Made by a program: the position numbers and the translations under genes
Assembly (NCBI GenBank): GCA_035236585.1
Contig: CP141130.1
Coordinates: forward strand, 33,057,501-33,121,500
Direction of reading: 5' to 3'
DNA length: 64,000 bases
Source of the DNA: Warburgia ugandensis
Lineage: Eukaryota > Streptophyta > Magnoliopsida > Canellales > Canellaceae
In this document: positions 36,324 through 48,300 of the stretch, piece after piece
Layout: the number at the start of each line of letters is the position of its first letter
Numbering within the stretch: position 1 is the first letter of the stretch
Notes under the pieces: generated by a model
What the model was told of the DNA's origin: nothing
Database searches by the model: none
What the model saw: the letters and a program-made list of their open reading frames with translations, nothing else

Positions 36324-36703
36324 CCCTGTTATGGCGGTGCTGCCAATGACGGTGGTAGATTTCTCTGGAAACTAGGGTTTTTGGAGAAATCTAGAGGAAG
36401 CAGACGATGGGGTGCCGTTATCAAAACGGCCCCCTATGTTTTTTGCCTTTTTCGTTTTTAATTCAAATTACAAAAATACTCCTAATCTTTAAACGGCCGT
36501 AACTTCTTCATACGAACTCCTTTTTCGGCGTTCTTTGAGGCATTGGATTCCATTTTTCGAGTAGAATCTAATGATACCAAGTTTCCTCACAAATTCCTTT
36601 GTTTACCATTTTAAATAAAGTGAAATATTTAACTCAGTTCATTTCCTATAGAATGTCCAATTTTTTGTTAAAATAGAGTAAATTGCTCAGGTATTACACA
36701 ACT

Positions 36704-38090
36704 ACTCGAGACATAGATATAAAGTAGCTTGACAATAAAAAGCCAAACTTATCTTCATCCTATTGTTTTCATTTTGGCACCATTTTCTCTATTATTTTGA
36801 CTTCTAGATTTGTCCGGATGTGTACAAAATGAAGGGGCACCTATACCAAATAGCGGTAATGCAATTGTCAGTTCTCTCTCTATATGTGGGTGTATGAAAT
36901 TTCAATGTTTATACCAAGCTGGAAAGCAGCAGAAAAGCAACAACATGCCGTGGAAGGAGAAGTAAACTCATGGGACGTTGCATGCTTCTGTTTCTTCAGG
37001 GCTTTCGTTTCTACCATCTATGCGAGTTAGTTTGCTCTAGCAACAACTTGCATCAACATAAAATAATGAAAGGCACAAAGTAGGATATGTACAAATGACT
37101 TCGACCAAGTAATATAGTACTCAAAACATAAGTTAGAAGTGAGCATATAACTCAAAGAACAGTAATTGAGATAAGCTTGTAAGTCCCATACATGGTGGTT
37201 ACTAGACCTAGACATATATACCAAGCTTCAATATCTGAAGTCTCAAGCCCTATGTCTAAGGGAAAGGGTCCTGTTCTGTTGGATTAATAAGGTAAGACAT
37301 TGATCACTGAGTTTAATGTTGGTTATCATTGCACAAACTAGTGCCTCAATATGAAGCCAACTGACTCATGGGTGAGTTCTTACTGGACATACAATATGAG
37401 AAGATTGTCACGAGTTTCCTAGCATGAAAGAAGACAGAAGAAGAACTTCATTAGTTTATGCCAACCTAGAAAGGAGCAGAAAACTACTAACATGCCTAGA
37501 AGGGTAAGCTCGTTTATCATACATTGTATGCTTCTATTTTGTTTGAGGCTTGCTATATATCATCTTTAAAGATTTGTTTGCTCCAAGTACAATTGTGTCA
37601 GTAGAAAGATATCAAAGTAGATCATGTAAATGAATTCCACTTAGCAGTACTCGAAGCAGAATCCATAGCCGAGCATAGGACGCAAGACAACAGCTTAAGA
37701 GGTCAATTTTCCCATATATGGTGGTTTCTTTTGGTGAACCCATATATTTGTGGTTTACTCCTTGAGCCTGAGGCAAACGCATTGAAACTCTATAGACTAT
37801 TCTCTTATATGTAATGGTGAGTATTTGCTTGAAGTGCTCTAACAGAACTTCTCTTGTCCATTGAATTGGCAGTTGGTTATGACTGCATAAACTGATTCTC
37901 TTGAGGAAGTGTCTCTAATATAAATTGGTTGGTTAAAATGATGGGCCAAGAGAATCTATATCCGTACAACATGACATTAGTTATACCAATTTTTAAATAA
38001 ATGATTTCCAACAGTCACATGTTATTTAATGTACATCTCTAATATTTACAAAGTATTTTCTAAAATGGATGAAACGAAGATGTGTGACTC
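36704..38090. other. Upstream flank of the DnaJ gene with a diverged direct duplication
   Basis: No gene is visible. The segments about 36910-37400 and 37456-37920 are diverged direct copies. Shared blocks in order are 'gcagaaaa', then 'acatgcc', then 'gcatgcttctgtttc' versus 'gtatgcttctatttt', then 'tttgctc', then 'cccatacatggtggtt' versus 'cccatatatggtggtt', then 'ggttat', then 'gcacaaact' versus 'gcataaact'. Nothing identifies them as a known transposon. The remainder is AT-rich. Confidence 0.5.
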
Positions 38091-39667
38091 TAGAAGGGAT
38101 TAAGTATGGGGTCCCATCTTACAAGAAGTTCACACACAAAGGCGCCCCTCAGGGTGGTGGGGTATCTTTTTTGGGTGGTCTACTTTAACCCCATACCCAA
38201 GTTAAACTAATCACAGGTCATCCTTGCACTATGCCTTGATTACTTATGGGGTTTAAACCTAACTTCATTGGTTAGAAACTCAGAAGTTCCACATTATAAA
38301 GGCACTCATTTGTGGGGTCCACATGATATTAAAACTATTTTACACTATACGATTACAATAAAATCCTTCACATGCAACCCTAAAATTCACTATATTAAAA
38401 AACTAAAATACAAGAGAAAAGTGCTAAAGAAAGGAAAAAAGATAAAAACCATAATCAATTTTCATTTCTCACTTTGCCCTAAAAAAATATAATTGTTATT
38501 TAGGCAAGTGACAACCTAACCAAGTACTTGAGTTAAAATTTAACCCTAGTTAGGGTTTCAACTGGGTCAAGGTTAAGAAAATGCTTAAATAACAAGGAAA
38601 GCAATGCACCTCTTTTTTCATTGTCATTGAAAATTTTAGTATTAGGGAAATTTTTGTTTAGGTTTTGTGGGGTTTTGAGGAAAAGGCAATCCTGTTTTTG
38701 TTTTTTTGGATTAGTGGGAAAAATGGGAAAAAAACGGTGCTGAAGGACTTTCCATGGCGGCCCTGCGATTCAAATTCCTCTATCTCCAGAGATTTTCTCT
38801 AAATGGGTAATTTCCTTTTCTTTTACCATTTTATCCCTCATTTTTTCTGAATCTATTTTACCTCTTGCTGTGGACTGAGGACCGAGATCAGACATTCTAG
38901 GGTTTCAGTCCAAAGTATTGAAACTAGGAACCTTGGATGAGAAATTCTAACCGTTTGAAGTTATTTAAAACCCTGATTCATGTAGATCCGTATAAACATG
39001 TGTTCCGTCTGGCTCCTGAAGTAATTTAAGATGGTCGTTTCTCATTGTATCAACCTTTGTTTGCTTCTTCGAACTTTCTTCGAACTGGTTAGCAGTTTTT
39101 CTGAAACATATGCTCGCTTCACTTTTTAAGCGTAAAAAATAGAGCCAATTGTATCCTGAATTGGCAAGTTGAGTTTGCATGTAAGTTTTTGAATGTGGGT
39201 CTGTTCTTCGTCATTGCAATTTCTTTTCATACGAATTAATGTGGACTTTGTTGCTCGAATTCATCTTCTGTTATTGTGAATTTGCGTTTTTTGAGGATAT
39301 CTGAGCACCTAAATAGTCGTTTGTATGCTACTTTCATTGTTTCTTCTTCTGTTCATCTTAAGATGTTGTTTGAGAATTAAGAGTTGATTTTTGACAAGAA
39401 CACTTGATAGTTTGTGTTATTTAGTCTTTTATATGGTGTTGTTTGTTTTTAAATGTGTTTCTGGGTGTGTTTGGTTTATGTGAATAGGATGAAGTTGATT
39501 AAGACGATGATGATTTATGGGAGAAGGGAAGAATGGAAAAATCTTGGGTTCTAGCTTCTAATCGTGGTGGTTAAATTCTTGTTGGATTTGAGGTGGGTGA
39601 ACTGTAGGAGGACAAGTGAAAGAAGAAAGATACAAAAGAAAAAGGCACAGTAAAAGAGATATAGGAA
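38091..39667 (+). promoter_or_regulatory. Probable promoter and intron-containing 5' leader of the DnaJ gene
   Basis: A TATA-like TTATAAAGG lies at 38294-38302, and an inverted telo-box-like pair (aaccctagttagggttt) near 38542-38558, a motif common upstream of housekeeping plant genes. A plausible leader intron runs from 38807 (aaatgg|gtaatt) to 39487 (gtgaatag|gatg), with a T-rich interior. It would leave about 180 nt of second leader exon before the ATG at 39668. A short upstream frame (39489-39554) would lie in that exon. Splice sites and start site are inferred, not proven. Confidence 0.45.
39489..39554 (+). CDS. Possible upstream open reading frame in the DnaJ leader
   Basis: ATG at 39489 opens a 21-codon frame (MKLIKTMMIYGRREE and onward) ending in TAG at 39554, 113 nt before the main start. 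If the inferred leader intron is right, this frame begins directly after the acceptor and could dampen translation of the main frame. There is no evidence that the peptide matters. Confidence 0.25.
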   Translation: MKLIKTMMIYGRREEWKNLGF

Positions 39668-42091
39668 ATGGAATGCAACAGAGACGAGGCTAGTAGGGCA
39701 AAAGAAATTGCGGAGAGGAAGTTCACAGCGAAAGACATTGCAAGTGCCAAGAAGTTTGCTCTGAAAGCCTACAATTTGTATCCTGGCCTTGATGGTATTC
39801 CCCAAATGGTAGCAACTTTTGATGTTTATCTTGCTGCAGAGAAAAAACTAAATGGCGAAACAGATTGGTATGCTATTCTTAATGTGAATGCAACAGCTGA
39901 TGATGAGACTGTGAAAAAACAGTACAGAAAGTTAGCTCTCATACTTCACCCCGATAAGAACAAGTCTATTGGTGCGGATGGGGCATTTAAGCTTCTTTCT
40001 GAGGCATGGAGTGTATTATCTGCTAAGGGAAGAAGATCGGCATACGACCAGAAGAGGGGTGTGAAAGGATTTCAACAGAAGGTTTCACAACCAAGCAGAG
40101 AAATGGCTGCCCCTACTGCTAATGGTTTTTATAATTTTGTCAACACTACCACTTCATATGCAAGACGGGAGAAGAGTAGTTCTGATGTAGCTCCTGCTCC
40201 CCCTCCTCCCCCTCCTGCTCCAGCTTCTGCTACAGTTCCACCCCATCAGACGAAACCCAATACGTTCTGGACTGCATGCCATCGCTGCAAGATGCAATAT
40301 GAGTATCTCCGAGTGTATCTCAATCACAACCTTCTTTGTCCTAATTGCCACGAACCTTTTTTGGCTGTGGAAACAGGGATTCGTGCAAATGGTTCTAATG
40401 CTTCTAGTCCTTGGTCTGTGCACCAATTGCATCATCAGAATGTGAATCATAATGCAGTAAGAAGGAATACTTATATTCCTGGGACAAACACCTCTGCTGT
40501 TCCAAATGTGGGCACTGCAGGGAATCCACATGGAGTAGGTAATGATTCTTTTAATCATTCAAACTTTCAGTGGGGCCATTTCTCTAGAACAGCTGGTGTT
40601 GCAAGTGCTACTGCCTCATCTTCTACTGTTGCTCAAGGTCCCAATGTAGTTCACCATGCATATGAGAAAGTGAGGACAGAGCATGAGGAGGCACAGGCCG
40701 CTGCAAGAAAGGAGGAGGCTTTTCTGAGTAAGCACTATACTTCTAGGAGGACTGCAACTGGACCTTTTCAAGGGAATTCTTATACTGGTCCTAGTGGTAC
40801 TACACCCGATCGAGAGCGTCCTGCTGTCAGGGGAGAAAGGCCTCTAAAGAAAAGAAGAAGCATTGATGATGTCAGTGGAAATGATCACAAGAGAGATGAG
40901 GGTGATCAAATAGGTATTGGAGATGGAAGAACTGATATAGATAGGGCTAATGGTATTTCTCAGGATGTTAACATGGCCATGGATTCTAGTAAGGCTAGAG
41001 GTGGTATTAGGCAGAGCAGTGGCTTGAGGGACTTGTCACAGCATGAGATACGAAGTATGTTGATGCGGAAGGCTAGGATAGAAATTGCCAAGAAGTTAGC
41101 TGAGTTAAAATTAGCTGCTGCTGCCAAAATTTTAGAGAAAAGAAAGGAAAAAGACTCGACAGTGAAAGTTGATACATGTAATCACAACAAGTCAGATGTA
41201 CCCATGATAGAGAAGAAACAAAAATTTTCTAAGAAGGTTTCCTCTGGTGATGCTGGTCCAGATCCAGACAAAGAATCTGCTGAACCACTATTCATTGGAG
41301 TCCCCGATCCAGACTTTCACGATTTTGACAAGGATCGATCAGAAGGATCTTTCGAACCGAACCAGGTATGGGCTGCATATGATGATGACGATGGCATGCC
41401 TCGCTTTTATGCCCTGATACAGAAAGTTATTTCTTTGAAGCCATTTAAGATGCGCTACAGTTGGCTCAACTCGAAAAACAACAGTGAACTAGGTCCATTA
41501 AGCTGGATTTCTTCTGGTTTTACTAAGACTTGTGGAGAATTCAGGGTGACCAGGTATGAAGTCTGCAACACGGTTAATTTTTTCTCGCACAAGGTTAGCT
41601 GGGAGAAAGGTGTACGTGGAGTTGTTAGAATTATTCCTAGGAAAGGTGAGGTTTGGGCTCTTTATAGGAATTGGTCTTCAGATTGGAATGAAACTACCCC
41701 CAATGAAGTGATACACAAGTATGACATGGTGGAGGTTCTTGAAGACTATAATGATGAACAAGGTGTGTCAGTTACACCCCTGGTCAAGGTAGCTGGTTTT
41801 AAAACAGTGTTCCACCGGCATATGGACCCTAGGGAAGTTAAGATAATCCCTAGAGGAGAGATGTTTCGTCTTTCTCATCAGGTTCCTTCCTGGTTACTTA
41901 CCGGTGAAGAAGCTTTAAATGCTCCAATTGGTTGCAGGGAGCTGGATCCTGCGGCCACTCCTTTGGAACTTCTTCAGGTAATAACAGAGGCTAAAGAAGA
42001 ACTTGCGGAGACTGGTGTACAACAGCCAGATAATGAGATGATGAAAACTGCTGAACAACAGAAGGATGGCGAAATGGTTGAGGCTGCATGA
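39668..42091 (+). CDS. DnaJ (J-domain) protein with C-terminal DUF3444 domain
   Basis: This is an intact 807-codon single-exon frame. The J domain is at residues about 66-128 (DWYAILNV, then HPDKNK with the HPD motif at 94-96, then AYDQKR). It should stimulate the ATPase of a partner Hsp70. A proline run follows (178-184), then a zinc-ribbon-like pair of CxxC motifs (C204/C207 and C224/C227), a basic KKRR at 394-397 that could be a nuclear signal, an Ala/Lys-rich helical stretch (462-495), and DUF3444 at about 558-765 (FEPNQVWAAYDDDDGMPRFY, later GEVWALYRNW). This layout is the plant DnaJ/DUF3444 family; no specific client is known from sequence. The start is supported by a purine at -3, G at +4 and family-like N-terminal spacing (AKEIAERKF). 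All expected motifs are present, so it looks functional. Confidence 0.96.
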   Translation: MECNRDEASRAKEIAERKFTAKDIASAKKFALKAYNLYPGLDGIPQMVATFDVYLAAEKKLNGETDWYAILNVNATADDETVKKQYRKLALILHPDKNKSIGADGAFKLLSEAWSVLSAKGRRSAYDQKRGVKGFQQKVSQPSREMAAPTANGFYNFVNTTTSYARREKSSSDVAPAPPPPPPAPASATVPPHQTKPNTFWTACHRCKMQYEYLRVYLNHNLLCPNCHEPFLAVETGIRANGSNASSPWSVHQLHHQNVNHNAVRRNTYIPGTNTSAVPNVGTAGNPHGVGNDSFNHSNFQWGHFSRTAGVASATASSSTVAQGPNVVHHAYEKVRTEHEEAQAAARKEEAFLSKHYTSRRTATGPFQGNSYTGPSGTTPDRERPAVRGERPLKKRRSIDDVSGNDHKRDEGDQIGIGDGRTDIDRANGISQDVNMAMDSSKARGGIRQSSGLRDLSQHEIRSMLMRKARIEIAKKLAELKLAAAAKILEKRKEKDSTVKVDTCNHNKSDVPMIEKKQKFSKKVSSGDAGPDPDKESAEPLFIGVPDPDFHDFDKDRSEGSFEPNQVWAAYDDDDGMPRFYALIQKVISLKPFKMRYSWLNSKNNSELGPLSWISSGFTKTCGEFRVTRYEVCNTVNFFSHKVSWEKGVRGVVRIIPRKGEVWALYRNWSSDWNETTPNEVIHKYDMVEVLEDYNDEQGVSVTPLVKVAGFKTVFHRHMDPREVKIIPRGEMFRLSHQVPSWLLTGEEALNAPIGCRELDPAATPLELLQVITEAKEELAETGVQQPDNEMMKTAEQQKDGEMVEAA

Positions 42092-44159
42092 CAATAACAA
42101 CTTATTTTGATTTCTGGATAATCAGTGCTTGATTGAAATCAAAAGGGAATTTACATGTTATGATCAACATGGTGTAAAATTGGCTGGGACTGTTTTGGAA
42201 GTTCATGTGTTTCATGGCTGAATGACATCTTCTCTGTTCTGCTGATGACCGTGTTTCTATATTGGCTCTGGAGGATTACATTTGGTTACTTAAATTGGTC
42301 ATCATTGAACATTGTCTAACGTCAATTTTGTCTTCAACATAAGGTAACATAGTATTTTGGATATGGTTTTTGGGAGACTGTAGGAGATCAACTATCTTGC
42401 ACATGAGAACACATGATGATGTCCTCTTTTGTAAGTGGAGCTTCTGATATCTGTTCGGTGAGTCCCTGCCGCATTAGCCTCGACTTGGTTAACTGCTTTT
42501 CAAAGAAATGTTCTGCAGTTGCAGCTAGAGAATTTGATCATGCACGGGCTGCTAATCCCTTTCATATGCCCTTGCAATGCTTTTACTTGGCCAATTTCTT
42601 GTTCGCATAATCAACTGTGAATCAAGTGCTCTTGCTCCATGTCGGTCGTAACTTATGTTTAGTTGTTTCTGTTAACAGATCAAAAGCCATATTATAGGCT
42701 ATGAGTTGATTTCAGTTTGATTCTCTATTCATGATTCTAGATCATACAAGTGGAGTAAACAATTGGTGATATCATTGAAAGGTATATTGCTGGTTAAGTT
42801 TTGGTTTTGATTTTTCATATACGTTCCAGTGTTGTTCTCTGGCGACACCAGTGATACCATATTTTGTAGTTTGTTAAGGTCTCACACTAAACTAGCCTTT
42901 TTGCGTGAGGATGGCTGATTTAGTCAACAATAATCTGGTATGTATGTAACTTACAGAAACCTGCAATTGTTGCACAGTTAGGAGTGGACAAGAATGCAGA
43001 CTTGATTTCAGTGTCCCAAACTTGTCCTATATGCTGAACCTCTTTCCTTTTGATTCCTGGCTTTGTGTTTCATCTCAATAGTGGGTCTTCTGTACAAGGC
43101 CCTTGTTGAAACTGTTCTTGCATTTCTTTTCTTATTCTTTATTGAAATCTAGCTATTACATTCTTTGCTAGATGAAGGGTGATGTTCTATGATTCCCATA
43201 TAAATGATGACTATGTGATACAGCATTATGTGCTTCCTCTGTGAATTGGTGAGATGACAGTGTGAAGATCGTTGAATGCAATTCATTGGTTATCTGCTTT
43301 ACTGTTTCCTCTGCTTTTTGTCATTAGGCACATGTTGTTCATACTAGCAGGCTTTTCTATTTTATGGTAGAAACAGAAGGGGAATTATAATCCTACTTTA
43401 TGTGGCAGTTTCTGCAAGTCCTATCAATGGATTTGTACGGGTCAGCTGGGTTTGACCGTGGTCTATGTCTTCTAGTTCTGTTCAATGAGATTCCTTGGCC
43501 AATTCACTACAGTTGGGATTTTGGCAATTGGCTCGTAACCTTCCAGTTATTTTGCAACTCTGAACTGGGTTAGGTGGTGGATTTTTGCTTTTTACTCGCC
43601 TTGGGATTTTATAACAATGACTCCAATTTATTAAACGTGGTAGCTGTACAAAGAAGTTTCATGTGTGGAGGAATCTGCATTCTTCCTGCTCGTTTCTAGG
43701 ATTTGATGGAACTGCTCTTGCAGTTTGGAAGCAAGCATAGATTGGAAAAATTGATTGCACCATGTCGTTGATTTTCAGATCGTGTTTTTTTTACTTTTAT
43801 TTTATGATTAGTGGCAAGAATTAAATATCTGCCTATATTAAAAGATAAAATGCTTGATCGTTTAGTCGTCTGCTTTCCAAGAAAATTGCAGTTCTTCCAC
43901 TACCACTAAAAAGTTCATAAGATTACTATTTTACCACTCCAAAGTTCAAAACCGACTTCCCATGTTTTTGTGTTTGTTTTTAGCCTTTGACGACTGGATG
44001 TAGCAGCATACTAACCATTATAAACTTGCACAAAGTGTTATACAATGTAAACAGAGGAAAAGTGCTTGGTATGCAATGGAAACAGAGGATCGCTGTACCA
44101 AACCTCTCTATAAAGTGCTTGGTTATATCACGCTCCACATTTTACATGAAGGGGCCCTT
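42092..44159 (+). other. 3' untranslated region and downstream flank of the DnaJ gene
   Basis: The first few hundred bases should include the 3' UTR. No canonical AATAAA is evident close to the stop. The remainder is ordinary AT-rich low-copy-looking DNA without recognised domains or repeats. The short open frame at 42413-42610 has no motif. Confidence 0.5.
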
Positions 44160-44230
44160 CTTTAAATGACGGTCCCAAGCCCGGATAAAAAGGGTGGAGG
44201 GTTGTGCATCAGGTGCCAACAAGTAAAATC

Positions 44231-44349
44231 TTTTTGAAGAAGTTAAGATGATTTTGCTTTCTCTACTTACTTGCAAATGAATATGCATATGTATATTAGT
44301 TTGTAAGTAAGAAAAAAGATAATGAAAATCATCTTCAGCTTCTTCAAAG
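44231..44349. mobile_element. Hairpin (MITE-like) insertion in the LINE leader
   Basis: The left arm (ttgaagaagttaagatgatt, then 'ttctctacttacttgcaaa') is an imperfect inverted copy of the right arm (ttgtaagtaag...aatcatcttcagcttcttcaa). Arms are about 45-50 bp around a short loop. This is the shape of a small foldback or MITE. No known terminal-repeat family or certain target duplication is recognised. Confidence 0.6.
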
Positions 44350-44402
44350 CATGGCAATCCTAGCATAACATGAATCAATCACTGACATTCACTTAAGTAA
44401 GG

Positions 44403-44580
44403 GTGTCTTCCATAAGCGACGCGCTGCATTAGATCTCGGTACAATAAAAAATGGGTAAGGGTTGCTAGAGCATTTCCACAGAAGCAATGCACTACATCGG
44501 ATCTTGGGTGTAGTGGAAAATGGGTAAGAGCATCCCCTCGGAAGCGACGCGCTACATCAAAACTTAGGTGCAGTATAAAG
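44403..44580 (+). repeat. Three tandem units in the LINE leader
   Basis: Units of about 55-65 bp repeat around 'aagcgacgcgctacat' followed by an A-rich 'aaaatgggtaag'. They start near 44413, 44471 and 44535. Repeated leader units are known in some LINEs and may act as promoter modules; that role is inferred. Confidence 0.7.
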
Positions 44581-44639
44581 TAGACATAAGTTTATGTTAT
44601 GGGGGTCGAGAAGTGTATGGGTAAATAGGCTATCTTAAG

Positions 44640-45334
44640 AACATAATATTTGTATCACCATGTGTAATATAGGGGCATTTACAGGTAAGATTCTAAAGTT
44701 AGTGGATACGATAAAATGTAGGAGAGTCTACATAGCTTGTATCCAAGAAATCAAGTAGAAAGGGGTTAAAACTAGATAAATTAATAGGTATAAGCTCCGT
44801 TACATAAAAAAGGATAATAACATAAATGTCATAGGAATAGTGGTGGATAAATAATTAAAAGATAAAGTTGTAGACGGTAAAAGAATCAATGATAGAATTA
44901 TAATAATAAAACTTGTTCATAGAGAACATGTCATAAATGTTACAAGTACATAAGCACTACAAGTAGGGTTAGAAGATTTAATGAAGAGATATATATAGAG
45001 AGAGTTATGCAATAATTTCCTAACACAGAGAGGCTATTTATAGGAGCAGACTTAAAATAATCATGTAGGAAAAGAAAAGAAAGGATATGATAAGGTACAT
45101 GAAGGGTATGGTATCAGAGAACGAAATGAGATGAGGGAAGCTATCCTCAATTTTGCTTTGGCATAACTTGGCCCTTTCAAACACATTATTTAAGAAGAGA
45201 GATGAATACTTCATAACCTTTAAAAGTGTACCCATAAAAGTCAAATTGACTTTTTATTACTTAAGAATGCCGAAAGATCAATGTGTAAGGATTGTAAGGT
45301 GATATATGGTAAGAGTTTAACCTCACAACATAGG
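44640..45334 (+). pseudogene. LINE endonuclease (APE-type) remnant, first part
   Basis: Degenerate blocks in order are VYIACIQEIK, matching the IxCLQEIKW active-site block, then RYKLRYI, then GIVVDK, then KRINDRIIIIKLV, then about 45270-45330 KSLTSQH. They match the apurinic-type endonuclease of plant RTE LINEs. The usual FxGDFN block near 45040 is damaged. The coding sequence is cut at SLTSQ(H/R) by the insertion at 45335 and resumes at 50206. Confidence 0.8.
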
Positions 45335-48300
45335 TGTAATAACCCCAATTTTTGTAATTGATTGAGAAAATCAATAAAGTTTGAGTTTCAGATATTTCGG
45401 GTTGAAATATTAGGGTTATTTAGAATATACTTTTTATAAAAGTATAATCAAATCATAAGACATGTAAAATTGAAATTAAACTTAGCAAACCCTTCAAAAT
45501 GGCTGTAAGCACGACAAATTCTGAATTCGGATAAAAAATCCTTAAGTTTCTTCACTTTTTGGACAAAAGGGGTCAAATAGTAATTTTACCCAAAAATCGA
45601 AATCTCCCAAAAATCAAAATCTGAGACAACAAAATTTAGAATGTACTAAGAAATACGAATCCAACGCCATTAAGTACACTCAAATCCGAGATCATGGGAA
45701 TAAAACCCAAAGTTTTATACATAAATGGCAAAATGGTCTTTTTACACCATATGGGGCCCCCATGGGGCCCACAAGGGACCCAAAAACCAATCTTATCAGC
45801 AGCCCATATGAAGTCATGGGCTAACGAACATCAGCTGGTCTTGGGGAAGAAAAATGGAGCATGGGGAAGAAAAAATGGAGCATGGGAGACTTTCATACCA
45901 TTTAATAATAAAAAATAAAATATTATAATCATGAAAAAAGACCCAAAATGCCTATAAATACAATCCCAAAAATCCCCATGAAATTTTCTTCACTCTCCCT
46001 GAAAAATTAGACCTAGATCCCTCCCTAAAAACCCAAAATTTCCAAGAGATATCTCTGTTTTCAATTTATTTTTCTTTTTAGATTAGAACAAGAGACCTAA
46101 AATCAATTAGGCACTCTGTTGCAGATCTAATTTCATCAATTCCATTGTCCAAAACTTTCCAACATATCTATTCTACAAAACCCCCAAAGCAATTTCAAGA
46201 TCCAACGGTTCAAATAACGAAAATTTGCAAGAAAGGTGGATCTTCATCAACAAGGTATTTTTTTTAAATTGGGCATATAACCAAGGTTTTTTCTCCAATC
46301 AGGTAGGTGGAAATACTTTCTATAGATGTTTAATACTATTTTATGTAATTTTTAGTTTATTGTAATTTATTTTGGTAATAAAAAGGTAAAAATAAAGTAA
46401 ACACAAGAACCCTTAATTCTGGATGATAAAGTGCTTAGATGAAAATTCTGATTGCACCAATCGATCCAGAAGGGTCCAAAACCCCTAGGGTAGAATTTTC
46501 ACAATGATCAGAGACGTTTTGGGCCCTCAATTGAGAGAGGATTGATTGGACGGTCCAGAATGGACTGTCTGATCTCTGGATCTAACGGCGCCCAAGATGC
46601 ACCATCGGAAACGGCGCATGCGCTGTGCATGGGACGTCATCCCAAGCGAGACAATGGCGTATCTATCAAACCCACGAGCGGACGTGTCAGACGAGAGTCC
46701 CCTTTATGGGCGCGCGGACGACAAGTGTCCCGCTCGTCCCATCCGCATCTGTGGACGCCCCATGAGGGCGCTTCCTTGATTCATTCCAGCGGATGCGCCC
46801 GACGAACCGAGCGCATCCTCCCGGCTTGGTTTTCCACCTGAGAGATCTGGGCCATCCTTTCCTTGGGGCCCAGATCAAATCTAAGCCCTAGGAAGGACTG
46901 TGAACTTCTAGATCCAATTTCGGAGCCATCTGAACTCCAAATTGAGATCGAAAAGAAGCTATGGAAAGCTTGAAACCTCTATTTTCTAATGAAATGATAA
47001 ATGGACATAATATTTAGTAAAAATTTCTATATTAAAGAAACAAGTTTTCAATTACCTAGATCTTCAAGATCTGAGATGATCAGATCTTGAAAATATGTTT
47101 TACTAATAATATACTATTGAAATAAAGTGAGATCTATGGTTTATTTGGATATATATGAGATATATTAAGAGATCTCTCCATTATGGTAGAACAACCCTAA
47201 AAATACAAAGGGACCCACTTGATCAATGAGATCAAGTGTAATCAGATCCTTGGGATGGATAGAATGAATGTTGATATGATGAAATCCAAGAAAATCGTGG
47301 ATGGATTATGACAAAAATAGATCAATATGATCTTTTGACCTTAATAAAGAAAATTTCCTAAATATAACTAAAATCCTTAATCAAAGGACAAGATCTAAGA
47401 TCTAATGGTTGGATCATAAGTAAAGGTTTCTAAAATGTTAATGTAATTAGTTTCATTTTATATAGTAGCATTTTAAATATGATTATGTTATAAAGCATGC
47501 TAGTATAACATTTAGACTTTAGCATGATATATGATTTCATTGTTATCATAAGGTGCTAGATTTAATTATCTTAGGGGCACTTTAGTATGATTTCATGCCA
47601 TTCTAACTTAGGATAATGCTAGAATTTCATATAAGTTTATACTATAGTATGAGATTATACCTTAAATTCATGATAGTTTAAATTGAGTTATTAAGGTATA
47701 TTAGTTTGAAATCATGTAGAGTAATTTTAAATACCTTGCCTCATTATCATTAAATGTTAAATTATGTAGTTTTATGCTTTGAATTTATAATTCATTTATG
47801 GTTAAATGTTATTAGTAGATCTACTTGTTATGAGATAAAGAGCATAAAACATCAAAAATGTAATCTAATGAGAAAGTAGAGTTTCATGCCACAAATAAGA
47901 ATGGAGTACTTTGGACTTAATTAGTAAGGGCTATAGTTAGTAGGACAATATAAGGATTATCAAATCCTTGGCCCAAATTAGGAAAAGAATAATAAACCCC
48001 ATGAATGACATTATAAATATTCATGGATTTAATTAAAATCCATTAGAAAGAGTACTTAGGGTAAACATGCTTATAGGAACCTTATGAAAGGTTGAGTTAT
48101 GGTCATTCTAGTGAATGATGAACATAGTGGTTAAGGGGGTTATCTAATAGAGCCCCGCTCTTCCCCTACCTTCCGTTGACATTTGTGAGGTCTAAACACC
48201 TCCTTACATGAGGATTGAAGTAATCACTGTGTTCACCCATTCAGCTAGTAAGCCTTAGCCAATTGGAAATAAGAGGAGCAGTCTAGATTTAGGCTTGAAT

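Larger units (their letters stand above)
33944..36698 (-). mobile_element. Solo LTR, minus strand
   Basis: The plus-strand start tgtgatgacttggg and end caggtattaca are the inverse of the family ends TGTAATACC...TCACA. Perfect CAACT copies flank it (33939-33943 and 36699-36703). It is the inverted counterpart of 58490-61053: both contain 'ccaaagggtagag' near their TCACA-type end and 'gacattctata' near the TGTAAT end. The GC-rich part (35480-36300) contains a minisatellite and a hairpin. Long open frames there on both strands (up to 191 codons) arise from GC-richness and lack domains. No internal retroelement region is present, so it is a recombination product. Confidence 0.9.

Noticed and set aside
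46542-46878. 99-codon GC-rich open frame resembling a gene by composition
   Set aside because: It lies in the GC-rich block found at similar positions in the related LTRs, with no domain.
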